64,000 nt of DNA from Venturia oleaginea (Eukaryota > Ascomycota > Dothideomycetes > Venturiales > Venturiaceae): contig JABMLP010000001.1 in NCBI GenBank assembly GCA_013176395.1, positions 186,001 to 250,000 of the forward strand. The letters are read 5' to 3'. Positions 20,867 to 32,993 of the stretch are shown piece by piece. Each line of letters starts with the position of its first letter. Within the stretch, counting starts at the first letter, position 1. Under the pieces are notes generated by a model, which saw only the letters and a program-made list of their open reading frames with translations, did no database searches and was not told the origin of the DNA. A program made the translations under genes and the position numbers.

Positions 20867-22528
20867 TTCGAGCGGTGAGTGTAACGAGCGCGAAGGAGAA
20901 GTCTTCCCATGAAGTACGGAATATAGACGATGGACAGGTAATAATAGCCAAGAAGGACGATTTGCTCCAGCCAGATAGTAGAGAGGCAAAGCTATTCTTG
21001 CTGAGGCCGCGGTACACAACTCTGAAGTCTGGATACCTTTGCGCTTCTCAACTCTGGCTGGCTAGACGGTAGTCGAGGGGAAAAAAGGTTGGCGGCTCGT
21101 CGTTGCCGGAGGTGGTTCGTTCTTTGAAAGTTTCCGGGTCTTCCAGCGAATGTATATAACTTTATTTTTTTCGCTGCGCTGGCTATACCGACAGCGATCT
21201 GCTCGAGCCATGATGACAATCAGAACTAGGCAAGTTGTCTCGTTTAGGAGACTCCGCATGCAACGAGGCGGTAGGGGAGAAAGCTCACCTTGTGCCGGGA
21301 TTCAGGCCTGCACCTGCTCAATCAAAACAACGTGCGTGCACACTGTCAAGATAGACTCGGTTTGGCGGTGCGCTCAACAAGCGCAGTCCGGTTCAACGGT
21401 CCGGCAGTAGGAGATAGGCGGTATAAGCATGTAACGGGAATAATTATGGCAATATAAGCTGCGCAAGAAAAGAGGCAGTAAAAGATGTTGCACTGCGCAA
21501 CAAAGTGCATGTACCAGGAGATGCAAACCGAAGGTACTTGTAAGATTTCATCACACGAGCTTACGATCTCCTCCTCGATGGTTCGAATCGGGGCTCCTTC
21601 TTCTCGATAGCACATTCTAGCCGGCGAGGCGAGCATGCTCAAGCCCAGGTGATTCGTCACAGCCCTCGGTCGAATCCACGGCTGCCACTGCAGCGGATAT
21701 GCAACAGTTCGATTTCTAAATTCTACAGATGGTGATTGGCTGCAAAAGAGATGGGCTGCGTGAGGTTGAAGAAATGTGTAGACGCTAGGATTCCTGCGGC
21801 ATGGGTTCCAAAACCCACAGCGATGGGTGTCGCTGTTGGCTGTTCCGATTTGTGCTCGAGCACCCATTAGGAAGACTTGGGATGCAACTCCACCAGGGGC
21901 AACGACAATCCGGAGATGGGAGTGGACCAATAGGAGTACCTGGTGAGGATCCTCTGTCGGCAGTCGCTCGGCACAATGCCCATATGCAACTAGGCCGTTT
22001 GTCGTTAGTCATCCCTACCTATTACAGAGTCTTCTATAAGTGCTAAACGACGCCCTCCACCTTCGTCAATGCCCTGACACGTCGTATATATCAGTGTCCT
22101 TAAGGGCTGCCACCACAACAGTTAGCAGTTCACAGCGTTCCAGGAGCCGGGACTCAATCATTGCTAACCTTTCCGCTCCCCTTCAAGGCAGCTACCCAAG
22201 ACCATTCGAGAGGGGGCTCAAGCTCAAGATGCGGAGCGCGATGACTTGACGACGACGAGAGTCGCAATCAGATCTACGTGGCAATCTATTCGAGCACGGA
22301 TCACCTCATCGCGAATCAGCCGAGTGGACTGCACATTATGGACATCACTACCCGAAAGTATCTCACTGACTGCTATCTCCATCAGTCTACGGAGAAATCA
22401 ATCATGCGAAATACTCATCAAGAATACTCATCAAGACAACACACACCACTCCAGAGCAACAACAAAAATGCAAGCTCATCATTGAATGAAAAGGCCGTTA
22501 ACTAAATACCAACATCTACACTATCCAA
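20867..22528. other. No gene assigned
   Basis: Lies between the 5' end of the Ras-like gene and the 3' end of the channel gene. The longest frame (minus, 21346-21930) has no recognisable domain and includes many rare-looking stretches. A TATATAACTTTATTTTTTT run at about 21152-21172 is AT-rich but cannot be tied to a start site. Confidence 0.55.
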
Positions 22529-24876
22529 TCACTCAACAGGCCGTCCCCCAATAGGCGTCTGACTCGGTCTCCGCCCCTGTCCCGATCTCCTCGAATCAAT
22601 ACTTGCCCTCTGATCCACCGCAGCGAGATTGGGTTGATACGTCGTTGCTACGGCAGAGGCAGGAACAACAACAGCCGCTGCGTCTTCCGCGCTTTGCCTT
22701 AGCAAGTCTGTTGCCTCCCTGTCCGCAGCTACAGCTTCCCTTGCACTATCCACCTGTTGACTTGTTGTAACTCGAATAGAGAGGGGCTTGTCACCACCAG
22801 CTGGGTATACAGGAACGCTTCGGATGGAGGATAGGATGGCGGTCATGAATTTGTTGCGACGCATTAGACGGAGGGGTTCGTTTGTCCAGTTTGACTTGTG
22901 GCAGATACTGATGAGCAAGTCAATCTGTTTCAAGTCTTTGCATTCGTTGATCTGGATCTCGATCTCGGGGAAGAAGTCGCGCTTGTTGTCGAGGGCGAAG
23001 TTGCTCAGCTCCATTTTGAGGACTTCAATGTCCGCGAAGCTGGTTTCGGCGTGGACGGAAATGGGGATTTGTTCCTTCATGGCTTTACTGCGGCTTATGT
23101 TCTCGACCCAATTGTTGTTGTTGACGATGTTGGCGAGCTGGACGCAGCGATTGTTGTCGAGGCGCTTGAATTTGGTGTAGAGAAGACTGATGTGTTCCAC
23201 GATCATGTGCATGTCGTCGATGAGTACACGATCACCGACATCATAGGGGTGTTTGACGAAAACAAATATACACGAGCCTAGGAACTCTTGAACGGTGATG
23301 GCAATGGCGAAGGACAAGGCGGCAATGGAAGATCCAATGTTGAGAACATACTTTGCAAATCCTGCGTCAAAGAATGCTGCGTAGATGATGGCAAGAAGAA
23401 TAAGTGCGGCAAACTTCATGAAGCGATCGAGTACCTTATGAGAAGTTAGCATGATCAAGGACATGAAGATGCAAGGCCTTGAACTGTGCATTAATATCGA
23501 CAATTTTCTGGCAAATCATGTTCCACGCTTTGCCAGAGATTGATCGGTATGGATCTAGAGCTGAGAGAATTGAGAATCAACGGCATCTTGCTTACCTTAA
23601 CAGCCTCTCCGACATCATGCATCGAACGGTTGATATACTTCTTCTCGCGAGCGACCTCGGCCAGCCACATGACCATTTCCTCCAAGCTAACATCGCCGTT
23701 CTCATCCACGTCAAGTCGGTCGAAGATCTCGTTGGCTTGAGCTTCCCGATGTGGGCCCATGATTGATTGAATATCTTCTTTTGTCAACGCTTCCTTGCCT
23801 TCGGAGACCAGAGAAAACCAGATGCGCTTAGCGAGTGCCTCAGTAGAGACTGGCTGTTCGAGGGCTTCCACGACAACGTTGTGAATGGCGGCAGCCTTGG
23901 TTTCCTTCGCTCGAGACGACATGATCTCGCCAGTGATGTTGCCGACAGTTGATTGAAGAGTCTCGCCAAACATGGCCAGATTGCCGATGATCTTTTGGTT
24001 GGGGCTTGCTGACTTGCTGTAATCCATACCAGTGCGAATGCTGAGGTCCTCGTTGCGGAAAGCTGGATGGTTCTCTGGAAAGAGGGCAAGCGAAGTGTCG
24101 TAGAGTGCGTCGGTTTGAGCGACTTTGAGTTTGGATTCATTGACACGGTCTTCGAATTGTCGGCGATGATAGTTGATAGCGATAAGCTGAATGATGAGTC
24201 CCTCAGCCAGGAAAAGAGCAGAGCTAGCAATGGATGCAAGCGCGACTCTTCTTAGTATCACGACCCAGTCAAATGGAGCCTTGGGCGTCTGGTCGAAGAC
24301 AGTGATGAGTGGCTCGCTTGTTGCCCAGGCGATGATGGAAAAGAGCATGAAGGTCAGAGGCGTCTCCAGATTTCGAATGACGGTTCGATACTTTCGTGTT
24401 CCGCTGGAGACGAAGCCAGAAAGCTTCATGTAGATCAACGGCAAGAGTTGGGCGAAGTATTTTGCTAGCCATAACGTCCACCACATGACCTGAATCCAGA
24501 TGAATAGGCCCAGCAATCTAACGCCGCCAGCTCGGGCGTTGGCCTTCACTGTTGCAAATATGATGATAGGAATAGCCAGCAGAAGCGAGAATGGGAGGAT
24601 GTAGATGAGGTTTCTGGTCACCACATTGAAGCTGACCACCTTGGTGTAGAACTTGCCGAGGGCGTTGATCGAGTCCATCTCCACATCCATTCCAAGACCC
24701 ATGGCAATACCGTCTGCAGGCGTAGTTCTTCGTCGTCCAAAAGCTTTGCCTTGCTCTGGAACAGTGTCGGAGTCGTTGTATGATTTTTTCTCTGTAATGC
24801 TGACCTGGGGTCCTTTGTCTCCGAAGGAATCTCCTGAGCCCTTGGAAGACATGTCGACGGTGATGTAGTCCGACAT
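22529..24876 (-). CDS. EF-hand mechanosensitive ion channel (MscS family)
   Basis: The exons are 23596-24876, 23478-23507 and 22529-23434, all phase 0, giving 738 residues. After a charged N-terminus come several membrane helices (from about residue 91 to 240). A long soluble part follows with an EF-hand, D-V-D-E-N-G-D-V-S-L-E-E-M, at about residues 388-400. The pore region is A-L-S-F-A-I-A-I-T-V-Q-E-F, followed by the MscS signature F-V-K-H-P-Y-D-V-G-D-R-V. Fission-yeast homologues (Msy1, Msy2) sit in ER membranes and control cytosolic calcium after hypo-osmotic shock; that role is inferred here. The second intron is 43 bp and would need a GC donor (G-CCTTGC) with a TAAG acceptor and a GCTAAC branch-like site. 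Without it the frame stops. The long C-tail is low-complexity. Confidence 0.9.
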
Positions 24877-25389
24877 GTTAACAATTTGAGGTCGTAGTAT
24901 GAATATGAGTAGAGTCTAAACTGGTGTGGAGATTAAGTGAAGAAGTGAAGAGGAGCAGATATATGTCGAGATCCCGTGGCCAGAGAAGCAAGCGGAAGCG
25001 ACGAAGAAGAACGACGTACAACTTCATAAGCACGGCAGACGAGATTATATCTACCACAGAAATCAATAGATTCATCTTTTGGCGTTTTCAGCGTTTCTGT
25101 CCTCGGTCCAGCCGAATCGCCAGCGACTAGCATTGAATGAATGTATGTTAGGAGGTTATTCAGGTGCAATTGGGAATAGCCGATCCACGAGAGCTTCACG
25201 GAGCTGAAAACACAGGGGTTATAGTGTGGGACTGGGCTTGTTCGAGCGTCCACGCGACCGATTGATGCAAAACGTGTGTACTCGATAATCAAGCCTTGTT
25301 GGAGTCGCACAGTAGCGGCAGGAGACTAGAAGGTAAACTAGATGGCGTATTCGCGGGCGAAATGGATGTGGCTTGCCAGGTGAAGCGGA
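24877..25389. other. No gene; upstream region of the channel gene
   Basis: Only short frames on either strand. Probably contains the promoter of the minus-strand channel gene; no element can be defined. Confidence 0.5.
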
Positions 25390-26596
25390 TTGAATTATCG
25401 ACAAGGGGAGCGAAAGGAGGTGTGGCTTGCCTCACAATCTAGAATCGATATACTGATGAGGCAGAGACCAGTACAACATTGGTGGGTAACCGAGGGTGCG
25501 GTAGTGATTCTTGTTGGCACGCTTGGAGAGATGCCGGTTGCGGCTGAGATTAGAACCGCTAAAGCCTCCTCTACAAGCCACCGTCTCTCAACAACATGTC
25601 CATTCGCCCACGACCAACGGCACCAGGCCTAGATGCTTCCTGTCTTGCCTATTCTCTCTAATGCAGAGTCGTCTCCTCGTACATGCTTCTTTGTCACCGA
25701 TTCCTGGCCCTTCAAATCAATCAGCAATCACCATTTCAGCAGCTTCAACTTTCATCACTGCCTCACCCTTCCAGGCTTCGTCCATCATGGACCGTGGCCT
25801 GAGGAGTCAAGGCATGTAGGTTTGACCCATGCCACTCTCGGTTACAGTCCTCGACCAATGGAACCTGATTGGCTTGACCCTTTTCGGACTGACAGAAGAC
25901 ACGAATCGCATCGACCTGAGGGCTGCACTACACCGTCGATGCAAGGCAAGGGTTGGCCGACACTCCGATGTACCAACATGCAGCCCAACTCCAAGCTTCT
26001 CATTTTAGAACGCTACCGAGTCAGTCCTCAGCTGCAATGGTCCCGCGGAGCCCATGAGTGAGGGAATCTCTCAGCAACCGCCTTCCAGCGAACACTATTC
26101 TTTCCGTCACGAACATGGGCTTGGGCAAGAAACCGAATCCAACAGTTGTTTTCTGCCTTACGACCTTCCTGCCGATTCATCCTCCAATATTACCACAAAC
26201 GCAACTCTGTTCTCGTCGGCAACAGGCCCATGCAAAGGACTTTGCAAAGTCAAGGAATGCCGCCTGAGAGCAGCAGCTCTGAATGCATGTAACATGACAG
26301 CTGGAGGGTCGACCTCAGTTGACTTTGGCGACCAAATTGTTAATACTATCAGATCGCTCGTTTGGACCAGTGTTACCAATGACGCGCATGCTACTGCTGT
26401 TTCGAGTGCAGGTGGAACGTCATTCGAGGGAACTCAATCGAATCCCGAGAACCACCACAAGATCATCTGGATTTACTAGATCGGGGGTTTAGCCATTACG
26501 TTGAGTATTGTCGTTGCTATTACACCGATCTTTTGGGGCTTCTGGCTGCTAGGGCGCACGACGACGATGTCTCCGTTTGAGACTGCTAGAGTATGA
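25390..26596 (+). pseudogene. Decayed fungal membrane-protein gene
   Basis: Fragments in several plus-strand frames look like one damaged gene. The early fragment H-W-W-V-T-E-G-A-V-V-I-L-V-G-T-L (about 25480-25530) is hydrophobic. In the middle, T-L-F-G-L-T-E-D-T-N-R-I-D-L-R lies near 25880. A 141-codon frame at 26054-26479 has several N-x-S/T sites (S-N-I-T-T-N-A-T). Past a TAG at 26477-26479 the same frame continues for 38 codons with a clear transmembrane helix (L-A-I-T-L-S-I-V-V-A-I-T-P-I-F-W-G-F-W-L-L-G-R), then M-S-P-F-E-T-A-R-V and TGA at 26594. That helix-GR-SP-E-A ending recurs in extracellular-domain fungal membrane proteins of unknown function. The family name is uncertain. Confidence 0.5.
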
Positions 26597-27500
26597 TTAC
26601 ATTCGCTGATCAATGGCCTGGATTTTTTTGGCTACCATCTGTGTCTAGGCTTTCCATGCTCCATTTATGTAAGATACTTCTATACGTACTTCGATCAAAC
26701 TCACCATGACGTCTTAGATCACGAGCTCTATTATCTGCCATGTTTTCTAGATCTGTGGTAATATCTCTAAAGCCGAATATCCTCCTAAATTCTTATTTGA
26801 GCTCCCTGTCCCCTTCGAATACCTGAACTAATAAATAATAAATCAAGATTTCGAAAGGTTTCTATCAACTTATTTAATTACTTCACTATCTATCTATCCC
26901 TCCCTCCTAGCCCATCATCGAAAATGACTAAAGAAGAAGAAGAGGAAACTTGAGGTATCTATTCGGACGGATAGTCTACTTATTATATACCTCCTCGATT
27001 GATTTAGCCCGGGGGTAACTTATTCGTTTTGATAGGTTTAAGATTCGGGGAGTCGATATTAAAGTAGAGGGAATTGGGGAAGTATGGGATAAGTCATCGA
27101 TGTTTTTTCTTTATTGTGGAGGAGGGAGCGGGAGGGGAGAGCAGTATTTCTAGAAGACTTTGATTATGATGGGGATAGAGTGAGATTTCGTTGTTACTTG
27201 GGGCGCAAGTTTGGTCATTCGGATTGATAGGTGAGATTGGTCTTTGAGATTTGTGACTGTCTAGGGAAATAGCTTTTCTACAGATTTAGTTAATGTTTGG
27301 ATTTGCTTTTGTCGAGGTTTGATGTTGGATAGGAGGATAGTATGATATATTTGTTCCAATTGATAGCGACCGAGGGACTTTGAATTGCTCAAGACTGTAT
27401 GGTAAATAACAATATTTTCGAGGTTCCCGGTAGAACTTTCTCTCTGCAAAGGCAGTTTGGATTGATAAGAGATACAACTCTTCACAACAGGATATCTATC
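26597..27500. other. No gene; AT-rich
   Basis: AT-rich spacer (notably 26760-27080). Only short frames are present. It lies downstream of the wybutosine gene. Confidence 0.6.
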
Positions 27501-29836
27501 TCAAGCCTGTAAAAGTCTCCATCCCCCCTCCACCTTCTCCTCCTTCCTCTCCCTAAGCAGATAGAATTCCTCATTCCAAAACGCCCCGAACGAAAAACAA
27601 ACAGCCGAGCCACCAACGATCAATACATCACCTCCCCCAACACTACAAACACCACAACCAACTAACAACGCTCTCCCATCCCCATCATCAAACAACTTCT
27701 CAAACCTATCAATCCGTTCATATTTCCTCACTACAACTACTTCCTCCCCAACCCCCAAAGGCCCCCTCGCCCCTATCCCCCCAATGAAAAGAATACCCCA
27801 CCGCGAAGACACAAGAGAAGCACCGAAACGCAAGGTAGCAGCCGAGGAAATACCGACTTCGTTCAACCGAGGGAGTTTAGATGTGAATGTTATACGTACA
27901 GACCCATCATCATCATCATCATCAGTGGTTGAAGTTCTAATTTCCCAACTCGTAAAATGGGCATGTAAAAACCCCCCTTCTTTCATACCACCGAGGAGAA
28001 GACCGCTTGTGGGACTCGTACTACACATCGAGGCGCCGAAGAGGGGTGGTGGGGCGTCGGTTGGGTTTGTCGGGGTTACGGGTTTCCAGCCATGGGAGGG
28101 CGTGTAGATTGTCCAGGTGGAGAGGATGAGACCTGTGCTTGTTTTTCCGCCGAAGGTTAGGATGGAGGGGGTTGAGGTGGGGGTTACGGTGACGGAGCAG
28201 TGGCGGTAGCGGGCGGGTTGGAGGGTGTGTGTTGGGTTCCAGGTTTGGTTTTCGTGGAGGTAGCATGAGGAGGTGGGTTTTGAGGGGGAGTTTCGACCGC
28301 CGGTTTGGAGGTGGGTGGTTTTTGTTAGGTGGGTTATTGTGTGGCAGAGAATGTTTTCTGGTGGTTTCTTGGTTAGTTGATTTTGTCCCTGTTTATGTCG
28401 TTCTTTTGGGGGGTTCTTGGTATAAGATTGATATTGATAGATTTGTGGGAGTTTGAATGAATCGAATCGCCTGGAATTTATCAATAACGAAGTTGTTACA
28501 AGCACTAGATTCCATAAAAACTATGCAATCAAGGGGAAGAGAATTAAAAAACCTACCTGGTGGTGTGACGATAGATGGTTGCGTTGAGGAACGGGTATAG
28601 ATGTCACAGTTGGGTTGCTGAGCAAAGGATTTTAGACCGCCATGGAAAGCAAAAGTTTCGTCATCGAGTTTGAACGAGGCGCCGAATCTTCTTAGGCCTT
28701 GTCCATCTGGATTGGAGAATTGTTGGACCTCGACCGATGGTGAGATGGTGTATGGGATCTCGTAGTCCATGTTGTGCTCGGAAATATGCTTCAATGGGGT
28801 GAATGACGTGGTAGCCATTAGGAGAAAGTAATGTCCAGCAAAAAGTGCGAGTTCTTCCCATTCATCGAAGGGCTCAACTGATTCCAGAGCCAATCGTTCG
28901 TCGGGGGCAAACATTGAGTCCTGCCATAAACTCCATAAATCCTTTGTTTTGACCTCCCGCCATCCTGCGGAGAGGAATCTAGTGTTCTGCCTTTCGATTG
29001 AATTGTAGGATTCCAAGCATCTCAGTGGTGTCTGTTTCTGGAAATGTTCCAGCATGGTCTTTGCGAATGGATGACCGGCGCCTTCTGGTAAATGCTGTTC
29101 AAGGAGACAGAGTCGAGCTATGGATGTCAATGTCATATTCATCGAACGAAAGAAAGCGATATTACTGACCATCATCAAATGTGGCACACAACTTGATCAG
29201 TTCGTCGGCTGGCTTGACTTCCATGTAGACGATTGAAACCTCTCCGATGAACAGAACCAGTGACTCATCCAAATGAAACTCTGTTCGGAAAATTTGATCA
29301 AGAGCCTTGGTGTCTCCCAAATCGCAGCCCACAGCACTATATCGACCATCACTTAGGAGAATTGAAGGATGTGCCTCTCCAAGCACCTGCTGTGTAAGCA
29401 AGTCAGAGTAAATATGATGCTTCCTCACAACATCCGCCTTCTTCTGTATCAACTGAGGATAATCCACATCCACAAACTTCACTGTCCGACACCGACTTCC
29501 ATACTTCCACAGCATGCGAAAAGGCAATGGCTCATAGCCACACCCCAGATTCACAACAACCTTCTTCTTGTCGGTCTTTTCATCGAGGAATTGAAGGATG
29601 ACTTGTTCGATTGCTTGCATACGTAGCCAATAGCCTCGATTGATCAACGGAGCTCTTCTCTTGAATTTCCCGATAAAGGGCTCGAAGAATTGGGGTCCGT
29701 CTGGGTAGTATATTTTTTCGACGGAACGTTTTGAGACGATGCTGTAGTCGTTTGTGCCGATGATGGCTTCATCTTGTTTTTGCTTCGTGGTGGGTATTCC
29801 TGTTGGGGCTTTCTTTTCGGGGCTGAAGTCGCTCAT
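27501..29836 (-). CDS. PPM2: tRNA wybutosine-synthesizing protein 4 (methyltransferase + Kelch)
   Basis: The exons are 29170-29836, 28557-29117 and 27501-28357, giving 694 residues, the length known for yeast Ppm2/Tyw4. The first part is a leucine-carboxyl-methyltransferase-like SAM domain: N-D-Y-S-I-V-S-K-R-S-V, then I-N-R-G-Y-W-L-R, the SAM loop V-V-V-N-L-G-C-G-Y-E-P-L, and acidic V-D-V-D-Y-P. Exon 2 closes that domain (G-W-R-E-V, F-D-E-W-E-E-L-A-L-F-A-G-H-Y). Exon 3 is the Kelch-like beta-propeller with Y-R-H-C-S-V and G-G-K/G-G-M repeats. The enzyme performs the last methylation and methoxycarbonylation of wybutosine at position 37 of tRNA-Phe. I start at the Met of M-S-D-F-S-P-E-K (29836); an in-frame ATG upstream at 29941 would add 35 non-conserved residues. 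Intron 2 is long (199 bp). Confidence 0.92.
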
Positions 29837-30812
29837 AGCTATTGCTATAAAATTTGCGTCTGTAAATAATGTTCTTTTGACGCACAGCGGTTTATAATCT
29901 GTGATTGAATGGTGTGGAGCTTTCCGTGGCGGAATTCCCACCGCACAGTCCTACTACCTTGCTCATCATCTTTGATCGATTTCTTCAGCACAATAACCAA
30001 ATGCTTTCAAAAGGGGGAAATTCAGAATATATATAGGCCGTGTATCGGATTACTACTTTCGTCTATATCACGTGATGTGACGACATGGCGCATTAGGCTT
30101 CATTGTTGGCGTAGGGGTCCCCGTCCCCGTCCATCCAAGTATTTGTTGAGCCTCCCTTGCCTCCTTTAGACCAGACGTCGATGACAGGAGCCAGAGACCA
30201 GTCAGTTGCGAAGATCGGCCGAGCCTGATATGTTGATGATATTTGCAAGCCGTATGGGAGTAGGGCAAAGGATAATGCATGTTGATTATACGTCCTGATT
30301 GATGCTTACTGAGCGCATCTGAAATCTGAAGACACCGGGACATCCGCGCGGTGCCAATTCGGCCGTATTCATGACTGGAGAGCCATTGGACTCTCTCCGA
30401 GCTGGCAGTAGGATGACGGTTGAAATGATGATCAATACTTGTAGGTAGAGCAAAGGGGGGTTTTGTCGACATGCAGTCAAGGCATCTCCGTCGACAAGCC
30501 TCTGAGACGAGCCGACTTGGAATCGCGACGCCGAAAGCTTGTTTCTAGACCTTCTAGTCCATAAAATGCTGTCAATTCGTGTCAATTCGATCAGCGCTCC
30601 CGCGAGGCTCGGCTCCGCAGATTGCCATTCCTGCTGAGTAGTAGTGTACAATAGCCAGTTCCAGGTTTTCTCGACCGCCGCTGTCATATCAGATCGCGTT
30701 GTTCCCCTTGAATGTTTTGGCGGACTTGTATCTCGTCCAGAGCCAGTACTTGATGCTTGAGATCTGATCACGACAACCTCCGGACCTCCGCCAACCCGGA
30801 CACGACCTGGAA
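29837..30812. promoter_or_regulatory. Divergent intergenic region
   Basis: About 976 bp between two divergent starts: the wybutosine gene on minus and the DUF2985 gene on plus. It should contain both promoters. A minus frame covering 30286-30900 overlaps the start of the DUF2985 gene and has no domain, so it is not called. No individual site is identifiable. Confidence 0.45.
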
Positions 30813-32993
30813 ATGCGTCGCTTTCGCTCCAAAAGCGACTCCGATCACAACAACGATCAAAACGTTCCAGCAGAGACTTCGCCGGCCGCAGCAGGGCCAT
30901 CTACAGCAGGGCCATCCACAGTGAGTTCGTCGGGCGATTCACCCCTGGCCAGCGCTGCACAACGGGCACGAGATATAATACGAAGACCCATCGCCTCCAG
31001 AAATGACAGCGATTCCAGACCAAGCGTAAGGATACGACGGACGCCCTCGTCAACCAATGTCCGACAATTCGATCCACCACCAACACCAGAGAACAACAAC
31101 CTGGGCACCATCTCCGAAGAAGGTGGTCGACGAAGAAGCAGTTCTGAACCAAATCGCCCAGCATGGTATTCAATGCCAGGCGCCGCCGACAGGCTGTCGC
31201 GCATAAGAAGTCAAGAGCTTTCTATGCCCAGTGTCTCCGAGGAGGGCAGACCCAGACTCATGGTCCCTGGACAGTTGGCAGGGGAGCTCACTCCTCACCT
31301 CAAGAGCCATGTCCTTCCTCATGGAGCTGCACATGGCGCACAGCACGCAGAACCACATCTAGCTGCTTATCGCGAATGGCAGGAGGCCCAAGAGCAGAAT
31401 CAGCTATCGGCCAGACTCCAGAGAGCAGGTCGCAACGTTATGGGCTGGCGGCCTGGAAATGAAAACAACGAAGGAAGAGCGACGCAGGCTGATGCAGCGT
31501 CAATTGGTATGCGCAGCAACGAGGAGGAGTACAACACAGACATGGTGGATCTTCTGGATGTCATTGGTATGTGCCATGCCTTTCCACAACATTGATTCAG
31601 ACACTAATACTTGGATAGATCCCGAAATCTCCACTCTCTCCACCCTCACGAATGTACAAAACTCTCTCTTCGTTCCTAATCTTGGTAGCTGGCTCAACCG
31701 CCGTCCAACCTATAATATGACCCGACAAGCTACAAATTCCACTTTCAAATCAGCACGTGCCGCAACCGCTGCACCTATAGAAGAAGAAAAGGAAAATGAC
31801 TACCGTCTGGAAAGGCCAAACCTCTCCCACACGGATACAATCTCATCAACCCTGACTGAGTCGAGATATGCCGTCATGCCACATGGCGAAAGACTTCATG
31901 GATGGTCTGACGAGGAAAAGGAGGAGTTGAACGATCTTGTTCGACACATGTTGCACTCCAGACGAGCGGCATTCAAGCGAAGTATGAAAGGTTTTGGACA
32001 GTACGTCAGGAAACCACTGGGCTTGTTTGTCACGATCTATGCCACCCTGATTACCCTGTTCGGTGCGGCCTGGGTCCTGTTCTTGATTGGTGAGTCCCAC
32101 GAGGCTTCCTTTTCTCGCACGCACTTTTGCTAATTATGTGTTGCATAGGTTGGCTCAGTGTCGGGTCCAAAAGAGACTACGTGGTAAACATAATTGATAA
32201 TGTTTTGGTCGCTCTTTTCGCGATAATGGGAGATGGGCTGGCACCTTTCCGCATGGTCGATACCTACCACATGACTTACATTGCTCGATACCATCGTCTG
32301 AGCTGGAAACTACGAAAGAAGAAGCACTTGCCCAAACTTGAAGATCACAATGACCTTCCAACTCAGCATCCTGAACTCGATCTTGAAGGTGCACCTGGTG
32401 ATGAAGAGGTGGTCGATGACAACGCGCCGTGGGAGGTCTCTGTTCTGCGACCAGATCAGGAGGCTAAACTTCGACACCATCAGCAGAAATTTGCCAACTC
32501 GCACACCTTCTACAAGCCCCACGAGACTGAGACACACCACGCGTTCCCACTCAAGCTATTGATATGGATCGTGGTTCTATTGGACTGTCACTCACTTTTA
32601 CAAATCGCACTTGGAACCTGTACATGGGCAATCTCATACAAAACGAGACCATTCGCGTTGACAACAGTTATCCTCTGCTGCTCCATCACTGTAAACATCA
32701 CAGCTGGCGTGTTGATTTCCATTGGTGATCATAGGACAAGGAAGAAGGACGTTATTGAACGTATGTTTCGACAAGAGCTGACCAGTGAAGCCATCAAACA
32801 AGTGGAGAAGCGAAAGCGGAAAGAAAGGGAACGCAATGCGGAGTTGGGGGAAGTTCATGTCCCTGTCGGAGAGACGAAGATCAAAGAAGCAACACCCGAC
32901 GGCACCCCGCGTGCCAGTGAAGATACCAGACGTTCCAGCGGAGGGGGCTTCAAGAATCTGCTTAGGAAGTCCAATGTGGCTACTCATGCATAA
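30813..32993 (+). CDS. DUF2985-family multi-pass membrane protein
   Basis: The exons are 30813-31566, 31619-32089 and 32149-32993, giving 689 residues; both introns interrupt a Gly or Asp codon after its first base. The first ~390 residues are polar and Ser/Arg/Pro-rich, likely disordered and cytosolic. Then come four hydrophobic segments: L-F-V-T-I-Y-A-T-L-I-T-L-F-G-A-A-W-V (about 400-420), V-N-I-I-D-N-V-L-V-A-L-F-A-I-M-G followed by A-P-F-R-M-V-D-T-Y (about 427-450), L-L-I-W-I-V-V-L-L-D-C-H (about 550-575) and T-T-V-I-L-C-C-S-I-T-V-N-I (about 590-610). A charged coiled-coil-like R-K-K-D-V-I-E-R-M-F-R-Q-E tail ends the protein. The pattern fits fungal DUF2985, whose function is unknown. No damage seen. 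Confidence 0.8.

Noticed and set aside
21560..21700. Two further B-box-like words (GGTTCGAATCGGG and GGTCGAATCC)
   Set aside because: No cloverleaf can be folded around either, and acceptor stems do not pair.
21346..21930. 194-codon minus-strand frame
   Set aside because: No domain, no homology pattern, mixed composition and surrounded by non-coding sequence; treated as chance.
30286..30900. 204-codon minus-strand frame
   Set aside because: It overlaps the start of the well-supported DUF2985 gene and the divergent promoter, and shows no domain.
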